A stretch of 64,000 nucleotides of DNA from Acanthosoma haemorrhoidale (Eukaryota > Arthropoda > Insecta > Hemiptera > Acanthosomatidae): contig OV884011.1 in NCBI GenBank assembly GCA_930367205.1, positions 167,163,226 through 167,227,225 on the forward strand, in the 5' to 3' direction. Of this stretch, positions 32,674-45,240 are shown in pieces. Made by a program: the position numbers and the translations under genes. Under the pieces are notes generated by a model. It saw only the letters and a program-made list of their open reading frames with translations. It ran no database searches and was not told where the DNA came from. Every line of letters starts with the position of its first letter. Positions within the stretch are counted from its first letter, which is position 1.

Positions 32674-32720
32674 TCATTTTCCCACATCCTATTTTTATAA
32701 GTTTGAGAGCTATGGAAAAA
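32674..32720 (+). mobile_element. Extremely short LINE family B 3' end
   Basis: CCCACATCCTATTTT, then TAAGTTTGAGAGCTATGG and an A run, matches the last 45 bases of the LINE B element at 29820-32148 in the opposite orientation. AAAAAAACTG occurs just before (32664-32673) and at the end of the A run, consistent with a target-site duplication. Confidence 0.7.
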
Positions 32721-32729
32721 AAAAAAACT

Positions 32730-34028
32730 GATTTTATCACAAAGAAAATATGAAAAAGTTGAAATCGTTTATAGATTAAAATTAGATTACACTAAAGAAA
32801 AAACCCTATTTTAATCTCTTACCTTCCTAGTATCTACCATGCTTTATCCTTATTTAGCTTCAAAACCCTGCTATTCCTACACCTCCTTAAGACAGATCCT
32901 CCATAGACGACCCTTCGGTCATCCTTCGGAGACAGATCCTTAATAGGGATTTTATTTTATTTATTTATAGTACTAGGCTGTGTATATATATTGCTTTTTA
33001 CAATCATTGATTTCTTTACAATATTATTGTTATTTTTTAATCGAGGTTCTATATGTTATTTCTTTTTGGTCAGCCAGAATAAATTTATTTTTATTAGTAC
33101 TTTAATTTAATTCTTCGGGAGGGGGGGGGGTGAATTATACTTTTTCTTCTCCCTCTGGCTATATACTGATGACCTATTAAGAGGCCTGAGAACTGAAGAT
33201 TATTTTACAGGTGATTTATAAAAACAGTTGAACTGCTGAAAACATCCCAGGGACGGTGGTGGGTGGACAATTCAGTGACTGTTGTGTTTATATTTAGTCA
33301 GCAGTGGTAGCTTCGTCTTAGCCGACCTGTCCCTCCGGGTTGCTTTTACAGCTTCCAAACGTCAACAATCTCTTATTTCTTGAAGTGGTGTCACAGTTCT
33401 GCGGTTTAGCTGTTGGCCCTTGCGGGATTGGAGGAACCAATGGCGTTTGCGTTGTAAAGCTATTTTTACAGTGCCGAGATTGTGCTGTGAAATGTTGTTG
33501 GGTTTGTTTTAAGAATGGTTAGACTCATTCAAAGGGAAATTTAACTGACAATGAAACAAAAATATAACAATATTCAAGAAGGAAAAATATATTTAAAGTA
33601 CTGAACAATTAATTGAAGAAACAAACTTTGTTGTGAAAATCGATACTTTATTAAATTAATTTTTGCTAACCCAGTTTAAAGTAGGACTAGTAAAACTTAA
33701 GTTAATAAATATCTGTTGCTGTTGGACCGATATTTAGAGAAGGCAAGTAGAGACTTTTATCCTTTATATTTGTCGGACAGCAGAGCCAAGTTTTTCCCTG
33801 AAACTTCACTGGTAACTTTATCACTGCCCTTCACACCCAAAATACATATTTATAAGGATCACATTGTTTTGATAAAATATTTCATAACAATAATTAATGA
33901 ATCGGTAATATTAAATTTAGCAATAATAATTTATTAGATTAGGTTAAATTGTTGTGACAGAAAGTTGGCTAACCTGTCGTCTACACTTGGTTATCCGACC
34001 AACAGCTAATATAACATCACATACAAAA
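32730..34028. other. No recognisable gene; contains one dispersed repeat
   Basis: AT-rich. Around 33760-33860, TTTTTCCCTGAAACTTCACT and TTTATCACTGCCCTTCACACC recur in the same order at 61230-61560, so this is part of an unidentified dispersed repeat. GACAGATCCT occurs twice 38 bp apart near 32892-32940. Confidence 0.5.
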
Positions 34029-34033
34029 GTGCC

Positions 34034-34845
<812 letters not shown>

Positions 34846-34850
34846 GTGCC

Positions 34851-36980
34851 TTTAACCTGTCATACATGTAAACACTTTTTTATTCAAAATAAAAATAAAT
34901 TAATATTGTTGTTCTGTTCTAGTGTGTTCATCATTATTACAGTAGTATTTAATTATTAACTTTAGTACTATAAACACTAACAAATGAAGAAAATTCATTA
35001 TTTATCAGAAGTAGTGAATTGTAGGATGATTGAGGAGGCATAGGCTAATTGAACTGTGTCAATTTTAGAAAATATAATCAGCTGTCCTTTTAGCCATAAT
35101 AGAGTGAAGTTGTTCGTGAATAAATTTTCAGATATAAATAACTAATTGGACATATTATAGTCTGTCAGTTATATATAGGTCTGTGATAATTTATTTGAAT
35201 CTAAAAGGATTTCCTCTGAAAAATTTGAAGAATTCCGGTTGAGTTTAAAGGGAACTGTTAAAACTGGTCAGAGATGAATTTAGGTCTATAAAAAGAGTTA
35301 ATAATAACCTTGCAAACCATCGTTGCAGCCTCTTTGTAATATAACATTTCCAGATTCTAGTTTAAATTTTACGGAAATTAAGTATTTTAAGGCGTCACCC
35401 AGTGTGTATTAGGGCCGTACGTACGTAGAATTTGTTTTTGAGGCGGGGATAATAAGAATAAGACAGGTAACCACTGCTGATCTATTCATAGTATTTGAAA
35501 TTTGAAAACGGTCTTAGGCTCAGAATGCCCATCCCAAGTGTCTATAATCACCAAATCGGGCGTAAGTTGTTAAGGGAAATTGGATGAAAAATTAATAATT
35601 TATATTCACTCTTAAAATTTTATATTTTTTTTTGTAAAAATCGTAAATAGTTCAAAAATATTGTTCACTTTATTAGTGATTGAATTATCTTGGACGTAAA
35701 TTTAGACCTGAAAGTGCTGCCATTTGTTGTTTGAGATATGGTTTATCTTCCTAATTCACCTTAAATTCATCCTGCACCAATCAAATACAACAGTTTGGTC
35801 CTGAAATGCGAGTAAATAGGAGTTTCTTCTGCAATACAAGATATTGGGAGGGTTAATAAAATAAATAAATACAAACCTTATATTAATGGATACAAAAAAT
35901 GTTTTTTTCATAAATTTGGGGGTATATTTTCCTTGATCCCCCCCCCCCGTTAGCATACGCCACTGATGGGTTCTTTGTCCACCCTATCTGTTTCTATTAA
36001 TCTCAATTGAATCTACTATTGTTCTATACTTCCCATTTTTATGTCAGACTCTTTTTTTATTTACATATTGACCGGGAGCATTTAGATTTGATGGATTTGC
36101 TTTTAGGCCATTAATAGAACAATCATATGCAATATGACACTGACTGACTGACATATTGCACTTACATCAGTGTATGATCTGAGTGGGATTTCCTTTGATG
36201 TGCTCTTAAGTGGACCTTGTTTATAGATTCAACCCATTTATCAAAGAATTGCTATTGATAAATGAAATACGCTTCAGTCAGGCTCTATAGCCATATCAAT
36301 CCATTTCCGTTTCAGAATTCAGTTTTGTTGTTCCAAGAAAATATCATGAACAGGAGATAAACTTACTCTTAAAATAACACTTGATACTTCTTCTAGATTC
36401 TAATTAGTTGATAGGTCAATGTTTAAAAATTAAAAAGGGGAAAAACGGGTTTCTGGTAGGCTCTGGTAAGAAGAAAAGGAAAGAAAGTAAAAAAAAAAAG
36501 CTTACGTAACTGATACAGGTGATGGAAAGTTTGCAAGGGAAATCAGAAATAGGAAAGTGGGAGTAGGTAACTTCTATTATAATGTGAAGGGGGGGGGGGC
36601 AAAGTAACTGTTGGCATAACAAAAAAAAAGAAGTTTCCACTCACAAAGCCGCAGAAAAACTGACCTTTCTGGGCCAATCTCAGGTTGGGCGCGGGAGAAA
36701 AAGCGTGCCTCGAAGCAGACAGCCAATCAGATGGTTTCTTATCATAAAGTCGGGAGACAGGGATAACTGACTGGCTTAGTTTACCACAAAATAAAATAGA
36801 AAATAAAAATAATAAGTTTATGTCATTCCACATTAACTATCTACTTGCCTTTAAATTAAATTGGAACTTTTGGTGTACATCTTCTTCCAGAACAAAACAG
36901 ACTAGATTAGCAATTTTTACTACGGTGAAAATTCTACTTTTATTAGAAATTATCAATAGTTAACAGCTATAGAGAAAATT
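34851..36980. other. No recognisable gene
   Basis: AT-rich sequence with homopolymer runs (C at 35940-35948, G at 36590-36599). No gene or repeat end is supported. Confidence 0.5.
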
Positions 36981-36984
36981 AAAC

Positions 36985-37045
36985 AGTCATGATCGGGACT
37001 CGAACCTCCCCAATATATAAGTCAGTGGCTCTCCCAACTTGAATA
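36985..37045 (-). repeat. tRNA-like SINE box
   Basis: On the - strand, GAGGTTCGAGTCCCGATCA is a good RNA polymerase III B box. A degenerate A box (AAGTTGGGAGAGCCAC) lies about 25 bases upstream. No cloverleaf acceptor stem is visible. Confidence 0.45.
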
Positions 37046-37629
37046 TACTTCCCAATATGAACTCTTTCGCCAAGCCCTCGCAGTAACTGTAAGCATTATA
37101 CCCGATGAGGTAGACAGCGTGACAAGCAGTATGATCCAGAAGTTAATATTCCATGATCTAGTTTGGATATGTTAATGTAAAGTACACTATTGAAATGTAA
37201 GGTTTCAAAATATATATAAATTGGCAACTTCTATTGTGGTATGACTGTTAGTGACAATTAACATACAACACCCAAATCCTTAAATATAAACAAACATATC
37301 CTTAAATCACTTAAATATATTATTTCATTGGTTGTTATTTATTGATTTGGTCATTTTAGTGACCCATTATTAGCCCGTGGTTTTCATCTATCATCCATTA
37401 ATTTTCTTCCAAACAGCTCTTAATTATGTCTGACTGAATCGTTCGTTTTGCCAAATCATTCATTTTGATTGAATCGTTCGTCAATATGATCTGATCTTTT
37501 AGATGATTTTATGTAGCTTTAACAGAGCGGCACTACTTTCATACGAGTCGATAAGATTTCGTCTAACTGATTGCTATTGTAACTAAAGATACCATATATT
37601 AACTATTAAACAAAATAAGTTTAAACATT

Positions 37630-38375
37630 TAAGCGATGTCTTTAACTTTCTTTAATCTGCCGCAAGTCTTGTACACTATTTTATTTTTAAATTCCATTCC
37701 TCTCCCTATATCCGAGTTAGTACAGTACTTAGGCTTCCATTACGACAAACGACTTACCTGGAACCCACATACGAGGCTAAAAAGACAAGAACTAAACAGA
37801 CGCTTTGGACAACTGTACACACTACTTCAAAGGACATCCCATCTCTCAATAGAAAATAAATTACTAATTTACAAAGTTATACTTAAACCAATCTGGACAT
37901 ACGGAATAGAGCTTTGGGGAACAGCAAAAAGTATACAATCCTTTCAATCAAAGTCCTGAGAACAATAGTAAATGCCCCTTATTACGTCAGCAACGAAACT
38001 CTTCATAAAGGTCTTAATATACCTTATATTCTTGAACTCATCCCTTCCAAGTTCATGAAATTCCATAGTAACCTACCAACCACCCTAATCCCCTAGCACA
38101 GTCATTATTGCACTGCACCACTCATCCTTATAATCCTCCTCGCAGACTGAAGGATGTGAAGAATGGGGGACTTCCCCACCTCCTCTTCCGCATGTGAGGG
38201 AGGTGACAACCATACAACCATGTGGCTTTGGGAGGTCTCTGGGCTGTTTGTAAGTACTGTATGAATGAGCGAGTGAATGCAAATTGTAAATATGGTATGA
38301 ATGAGAACATTTATCACAATTACTTATTGCCTAATAAGGCAGATTGTAATTTTAGCACAATAAAGAAGTTTCAAT
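37630..38375 (+). pseudogene. Jockey-type LINE family J, best 3' copy
   Basis: Reads LNSIPLPISELVQYLGFHYD, KRLTWNPHTRLKRQELNRRF, then LLIYKVILKPIWTYGIELWG and, after a -1 type break near 37950, VLRTIVNAPYYVSNETLHKG and IPYILELIPSKF, ending at a stop near 38096. This is the C-terminal region of a Jockey-clade ORF2 after the catalytic domain. The 3' untranslated part (38097-38375) contains CTTCCCCACCTCCTCTTCC and ends AATAAAGAAGTTTCAATAAT. The catalytic domain is missing by 5' truncation. Confidence 0.85.
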
Positions 38376-38620
38376 AATATTAATTTAACCCACACGATGT
38401 TTATTTCTACTGTGCTACTGTCAATAGAATTTCTCGTTTAAGTGAACCAAATTTTTTTTGAGTTCTATATATAAACAAGGACTGATGTAGAATTGATGTT
38501 CTTTACCAACCACAGCCAAAATTCTACCTCCTTCTGCTGAGTCAAACCAGTAAATCTTCAGACCACTGCTGACTCTTCAGGTTTCTCCAAGGGTGCCCTT
38601 ACAGAGTATTTACATTACCC

Positions 38621-38623
<3 letters not shown>

Positions 38624-38659
<36 letters not shown>
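38624..38659. repeat. (TA)n microsatellite
   Basis: About 18 TA units in a row, flanked by TATG on both sides. Confidence 0.95.
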
Positions 38660-38662
<3 letters not shown>

Positions 38663-39640
38663 CACGCAGCGTTACTTTATAGTCGATCCTTATCAGTGAT
38701 GTCTTGAAATATTTTATCAGTCTATTGATAGTTTTATACATGGAGGAAGAAAAACAAGATACTCTACATCCAAAGAGGTGCAGGAGATTAAAAAGATCCT
38801 CCAATACTCGTGTAATTAAAATGAGATTACATGCCCTGCGTACTAGGGTGGGACCTGGGTGACACCTGTGAGGTAAGCCTTAGGGCTTTATATATTGTAA
38901 ACTACTTATATACTACTATCTAGTTGTAATAAAACCCCAAAACATTTCAATAAATCCATTTCCAAGGAATGTGAAACAATAAAAATTTTAAATAATTAAA
39001 TAAATTGCTGTTGTAAAAGCAAAAATAACCGTGTATATGCTGGCATCAATGACCCTTGTGATTGACCCCCCTTCCCAAGAAAGGATACATTCGACAACAG
39101 CCCGAAATATGCTGATTAGTTTTTGGATGGAATACAAATATTGAACATGATAAAAAAAAATACTTTCAAGATTTCTCGTTCGGCATAAAAAGTACTACGT
39201 TCGGGGAAATGGTGGTTTTTATAAAGTTGTACACTAGCAGTATATTAGTGCACGATAATACATTCTACCTAAATACATAACGTGTAGGCAAACATATAAA
39301 GACTGCATCTTTATATGGATACATATTTTACATCTACCTTACTTACTCTCAGACCCATACCCCTACTCTCAAGCTGAATAATTAAAATATTTCATGCCAT
39401 TTAATTATTCTAATAGATTTGGCTACTTTATCAAATTCTGAGCGAATTGCAATAGCGCAAAGTGATACTCAAATATGATTGCTCAATAATATTTGAATTT
39501 AATTGTTTCTATGCCAAACTAATTTATCGTAATGAATTGACGTGGTGATCAATGGAAGGATTTTTTAATTATATACAATTCTCAATGCGATATATTTTAT
39601 TCAGATGTTTGATCCAGGGCCCTTGAGCCTTGCGGTTTAC
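38660..39640. other. No recognisable gene
   Basis: AT-rich sequence, nothing supported. Confidence 0.5.
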
Positions 39641-40327
39641 TAGGGCGAGCGACTTTTCTATGATTTCTTCGTGTTTGTCAGGTCGTCACTAGGAGGTGCC
39701 TGATCACCCTAGCCCTGTGACAAGTGCGGATTGTTCGAGTTTGTAACCTGGACAATCGTTCCATGACGGCGTTACTATCTGACTCCATTTATGATAGGTA
39801 TGTGCCCCGACAATGCACTATTTTCAAGAGAAGAGGTACAGAGGTTTCATAAAGAATAAGGCAAGTTTTCAGAGTTCGAGCGGAAACCAAACAAGGGTGA
39901 CGGGTACAGGTCGCCAGATAGTCTGCAGGGAGACTGGTTTACAGGGCCAGAAGCCCTGGCTTAAATATCGTCTCTACTTCCTGCCGGGAGGCTGCGAGGG
40001 TCTAATTCGGCGGCGGTTCCCACGTACACCTGTGACGAGGCACGTGACCGGTAGAGAGGCACGTGACCGCCGCCTGCTTACCCGACCCGTGCAATCCCTG
40101 GAGGTAGAGAGTCCCTAAAAGGCTCGTTAAGTTTATTACTGTTTATGACTGCCAGCTGGCGACCCTTTCTCGTTTATGACTGTTTGGCTTCCGCCTTTTA
40201 TTGCTTAATACTTTTACAATGTTTAAATTTAATTTTAATACATTTAGTTCATGTTATTTTACTTTTTCTTACAATATATATGCACTAGAGTATAGGGTGA
40301 GCGACTTTTCTATGATTTCTTTGTGTT
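39641..40327 (-). mobile_element. Truncated solo LTR (family S, subtype 1) between 35-bp direct repeats
   Basis: The LTR begins TGTCAGGTCGTCACTAGG at 39676 and stops at about 40292 within GTATAGGGTGA, some 40 bases short of the normal end (GCGGTCGCTACA is absent). A 35-bp sequence containing GAGCGACTTTTCTATGATTT lies immediately before it (39641-39675) and again immediately after it (40293-40327), with two C/T differences. This is far longer than a normal LTR target duplication. Sense is - by comparison with the other copies. The 101-codon frame at 39813 is not a gene. Confidence 0.82.
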
Positions 40328-41775
40328 AAAAAAGTATTTTTTAACACCTCGTTAGAACTAAGCTGGGACGTGACGTTAACACTTCCTCGATGCCTCGACA
40401 TACCACCAAGAGGTTTATTGCCTTTCAATCCAACTCTTCATTATGGCCGTTGGTTAAGTACACACCTGAGTCTCGCCAACTCTCACCTAAGCAATCTCTA
40501 TCGTTTAGTATTATTATTTTTACCCAAAATTTATCCTAAATGTTCCGGGCTATACACATAACAAAAAAAATCAAAATTGGTGAGGACGATACACGAAGAA
40601 AAAATAGTTTTTGTTTTAGAGGAAGAATTATAAACTGTGAAAACGAAAGTCACTTTTTTTTAAGTCAGTCATATAAAACAATATAACAATCGTTCATTGT
40701 TATTTCTAACGGAAATGTGTTTTTACGCTCGTCAAAATTATCAACTAGTGCTAAGATTTCTTAGACCGAAGACAAAAGAGTGTTAATTAACTAATATATC
40801 CCATGCCAAGACACTTGTTTAATTGCCCAGCTGGAAGAGGGAGGCTGTCCTTTTAAAAATGTATTGGATAATTATCCTTGGTTCGTCTCTATGCTTTAAG
40901 ATAGTACTTGTAAAGGTAAAGGTATTTGCAGCAAAATCTCGGATTAAGTTGTCCCTATTAGCACTCTGCTTTGAGTTTTGTTTTTCTTCGTGGTCAAAGG
41001 AATTTTAAAAAAGGTAATATAAAAATAAATTAGACGTTAGGTTTTCATATTTTTCTTTTTAGTGTCATTCCCAGTTACTGAGGCGTTTAAACAAATACAA
41101 TGAATATTGTCGGTATAATTTACTGATTAGTTCCTGGCCAACAGCCAGACCATCTCTCCATATTATTGTTTCAATTTCGACATCCTTTGTTTTATTTATA
41201 TATCTGTTCACGTACCGCATTTGAATTATGTCATTAGCATTTAAAAAAAACAAGAACATATAATTGTTTTTCGATGACCAACTGAAAAATACTCCGAGAA
41301 CGGAATAGTGCGCATCAAAGAAAATAAATAAAATTGTAAAAAACTAATATAAGGAAAGGTAATTTGATACAGCGGCCAATTCGTTTTTGTTAAAAATGAA
41401 AAATGTTGTTTGTTTTTTGCCTCTTAATTTCTCAAAGGAAATTTTAAACAGCTACAATTTTCAATAGCATACCGTTCTAAATAGTCCAGGCAACGAAGGA
41501 TGTAATATGAACAAAGTAATATCTCGACATCATTAGCCATTAGAAATATGGAGTAAGTGATAGAAATAGCTTTATCTATGATTCGAAAATCTATCTAGGG
41601 TAATTTCAGCTACTTAATTCAGTTTGTAATTGTAGTAACTGAAAACAGAAGATAGGTCGGCCAGTATCTGTTAAAATAAAAAAAGTTAAGTGCCTTTCCC
41701 CTATACTCATGGTCTTCCTTTTAATGACTCGACTGCACCTTCTCCATTCAGTGCTTTAAACAAAACCCAATAAAT
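40328..41775. other. No recognisable gene
   Basis: AT-rich. A 63-codon frame at 40370-40561 and others have no motif I can name. Confidence 0.45.
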
Positions 41776-42710
41776 TTGTGATTACTAGTACTAGGGATTC
41801 GAAATAGCTAGCTTGACAAAGTGCAAACGGCCATCTCCATGCAAGGAAATGAAAATGCCTACTCATATAGTAACTATATCTCTTAAACTGTTCGTCGAAT
41901 GTATACCGAACTTTGAGGGATTGTTAATGAAACTCTAAACTATTTAATAAAATAATCCAAGTCGCTTTATTAATACTGATTCAAAGGAAATAAGGGATTC
42001 GAGTATTTGATACAATCTAGCTCACCCAGTGCCGGCGTTCGTCAGCTCTCTCGCCAGAGCAATGCCAATAGCAATCTGTATCTAAGTCTACATCCGTAAA
42101 ACCTATAGCCTCATTTTCACGAAACTTTAAGGAATTGTGGATCACATATGTAAGTACGTTATAAACAAAGCGAGCAATTTATGATTAGTAGTACTAGAAA
42201 AATAAGGGATTCCAAATAGCTAACAAAGTGCAGTACTAAGATTGTGAAAAATACTGAGAAGTATGTAATCCCATCGTTTTATTACTACCGCTTACTGGGA
42301 AATAAGCGATTCAAATATTTCGAGGATCTAGATCAGCCCAGTGCCGAAGTTAGTGAACTCCCTCAGCATGTAGATATTATTATCTAAGTCTGCATATTTA
42401 AAACTGGTCTCCAGATTTTCTCGAAGATTTGAGGAAATTCGGTTCATGTATGGAAGTACATATTAGACAATATCCGAGCAATTTCTGATTACTGGTTCTA
42501 AAAAAATAAGCTATTTGAAATTTCTTGCTTGGCAAGAATGCAAGGGAATGAAAATACTTACTTGTATACACTATACTATATCTCTAAAAATGCTCGTCGA
42601 ATTCATACCAACCTGTAATGAATTGTTAACGTAAAAAAAAAATATATTGTTTTATAATTACAGGAAAATAAGTGATTTCTCAGAGCAATGCAAATAGGAA
42701 TTGCTCAATA
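41776..42710. repeat. Diverged tandem repeat, unit about 310-365 bp
   Basis: The anchor GGAAATAAGGGATTC (with variants) occurs at 41986, 42298 and 42663. Between anchors the same landmarks return in order: CTAG.TCA.CCCAGTGCCG, ATCTAAGTCTRCAT, TCTCGAAGATTT / TCACGAAACTTT, GAGCAATTT.TGATTA, a second ATAAG.GATT-like block, and in the outer units GGAAATGAAAATGCCTACT / GGAATGAAAATACTTACT with CTCGTCGAATTCATACC. No protein frame. At least two full units and two partial ones are present, well diverged. Confidence 0.75.
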
Positions 42711-43890
42711 GTACCAGTCGAAATTCTAAGATTCTGCTGTTGATATAAATAATCTGGGAGGCGAAGAGTACCATGTTCTTGCCGAAACACAACAGCTCTT
42801 GATGTCGACTTAAGAGATGTGTGCGGTTTGTGCTAGGGTGTTGCTACTTACTTATCTAAGTAACTAACCATTTACCCTCACGAGGCTTAACGGAACCATC
42901 CTTATAAGAAAAAAAGTCGGGAATTCAACCGTTGAAGTTCATTTCTCGGCGCTCACTCAGTCATCGGTATTGGTCTAAATTGTATTTATAAAATATTAGA
43001 ACTATCCAAAACGTGACTATCGCCCGAGCCGATTTGGTCTTGAGCCAGACTTTTTCTCTTTCCAAAAACTCCCTCACATGATTCATAGAGAAGTTTTTAG
43101 ACGATATTTGGAAATCTTGCCTTGTACGTCATATCTAAATGTCGACCACTATCCGGTATCATACTCGTAAGTATTATGACCGGATGTACACCACTTTAAA
43201 AATACGTATATATAACACAGACTGACCGCTAGAATTGGAATTAATGAGGTCCTTTACTCGGAAGAGGTATTTGGACGATACGATCTGACAGATTGCCGAG
43301 ACTTAAACTGAGATTGAGTGAGCAGCTTACGAGCTGAAATGAACTAATATATTTAACAGGGTACTAAATTGGTAACGGAGCTGTGTTTTTTAAAATTAGA
43401 AATAATATACTATTATAATTATTTCACCAAGTTACTATTAATAAGAACCTAAACCGCTATTGCTTATTTCGGTAAAATCTTTTTCGAAATTCAATGAGTA
43501 GTATTTTTGAAGAGTAAATGAAAGTTAAATAAACAAAATCAAAAATAAACCATGTGTGTATAATAACGTAACATGTACATGGTGGCATGATACTAGACAA
43601 TATACATTAGTAATTAAACAAAAAACTAAATCCCTTTGAAACACCAGTATTGGCCATTAAAAATTTGGTATATATATATATATATATATATATGTATTTT
43701 TTTTTAACAAATATTTTGTTTTCTTTTTAAACGATCATTTCTTGGAAACAGTAACACAAGTTAATTGTTTTCGTCATTATTGTAATTTAATATAATGCTA
43801 TCTCAAGATATCAGGCAACGAGGTAGTGTATATACATATAAACAAATGTTGGGCATATTGATAATTACGTAGCTATGTAGTAGCCAAAAT
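42711..43890. other. No recognisable gene; short (TA)n array
   Basis: AT-rich; a TA run lies at about 43670-43693. Nothing else supported. Confidence 0.5.
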
Positions 43891-43894
43891 AAAT

Positions 43895-43950
43895 ATAATA
43901 ACTGCGAGGATCGGGGCTCGAACCCAGAACAGTTTGTGTGTATGGCTAAT
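43895..43950 (-). repeat. tRNA-like B box, SINE relic
   Basis: On the - strand, CTGGGTTCGAGCCCCGATCC is a near-perfect B box. No A box at the right distance is convincing, so this is a SINE relic at most. Confidence 0.4.
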
Positions 43951-44914
43951 TATTATTAATAACAATAGCATATTTACCAAAAGAAAACTATTTATTTTTC
44001 GGAAAATTGTTCTGTATCATCTTGAAAATATTAGTAAAAATGATTGTTGAAGAATTTTCAATTTCCAGTATTTTATTTTTCAAAAACTGACCGTTCCCGA
44101 CTTATCGGTCGCTAAAGTATCGAAAATTAATTTTTTTCAATTAAACAGCTTAAAAACGATTGGAAAACGTAGTAAATAGTACCTTTGAATTTTCTATGAT
44201 ATTTGTCGTATTTTACTTTTTATCCACATAAGTAATCATTCTCAAGATTTACAAAATTGCTACTTTTTTTTTATTCAATTTTTAAATGTCTAAAATTTTA
44301 CTGGTACAACTTGATAAATTCTTAAAAAAATGTTGTTTTTTTTCTATAAAAACTTCCGCCATCTACAAAATGTTCAGGAATAGCTCGAAAAATGAAATAA
44401 AAAAAACGCTATTATTAATTAATTGAGACCCGGGATTCCCAAATGGCAAACTCTCATTATAATTTAAATTCCTAGACAATTCTCCTGTATTGTATTCAGT
44501 TCTATTTCTAACACTTGGGCTTGGCTTTGCTAATTAATAGAGTCTCGTAAATTATAATTCATCGTCTTGGCAACGGATCAGGTTTCTAATTAATATAGCG
44601 ATTTCATCTTCAGAGGATTGGGGTAGTTTTCGTTTGATATTAATTCGAATTTTAACAAGCCGCGATATGGCTTCAAGGATTTTTCACAATTAGTATATTT
44701 AAAAATTATTCGTATTAAAGCTGTATTAGTATTAAAGTTAAGAAAATTATTTACTGAAGGAGCAGTGAAGGAATTTAAGTTATTTTCACTTTTTCTTCAT
44801 ACAGACAACACTCTTTTTTGTGGTGGCTTTTAAATATTAATCAGCATGACTCAAGCTATTTATAAATTGAACTAATAAAACCGTTTCGCTGAATAGTGCT
44901 ACAGAAATTGGTCT
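43951..44914. other. No recognisable gene
   Basis: AT-rich sequence, nothing supported. Confidence 0.5.
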
Positions 44915-45240
44915 TAAGATGACCACGAATTCACACTCGGTATATAAGGGTAGGCGAAAACCGTCCGGATCCCAAAGGTGAGTGTGAACTGAAGACTGGA
45001 CCGCTGGAGGGGAGTCCCGCTAGGAAAGTTACCCCAATAGCCGCCGTCCGCGTGGAAGGGATCCCTTCCAAGTAGATGATAGTCTAATTTCCAGAAGCCG
45101 GGAAGATCCTCTGTAAAGGTTGTGGAGGCCAACAGCGCCGTTATTAGATCTAACGGGTAAGGGATGTGCATAGGTAAGGAATGGAAAGTTATCGAATGAA
45201 CACCAGAGAAGCTGCTTTTATAGGACCCAAGATGGCGTGG
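44915..45240 (-). mobile_element. Partial solo LTR (family S, divergent subtype)
   Basis: Begins inside the conserved core (GACCACGAATTCACACTCGG, then GGATCCCAAAGG) and continues on the right into sequence different from the other copies. It has a TATA-like CTATAAAAGCAGC on the - strand near 45212-45224. The terminal part of the LTR beyond 44915 is missing. The right limit is not defined because this subtype has no second copy in the window. Confidence 0.7.
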
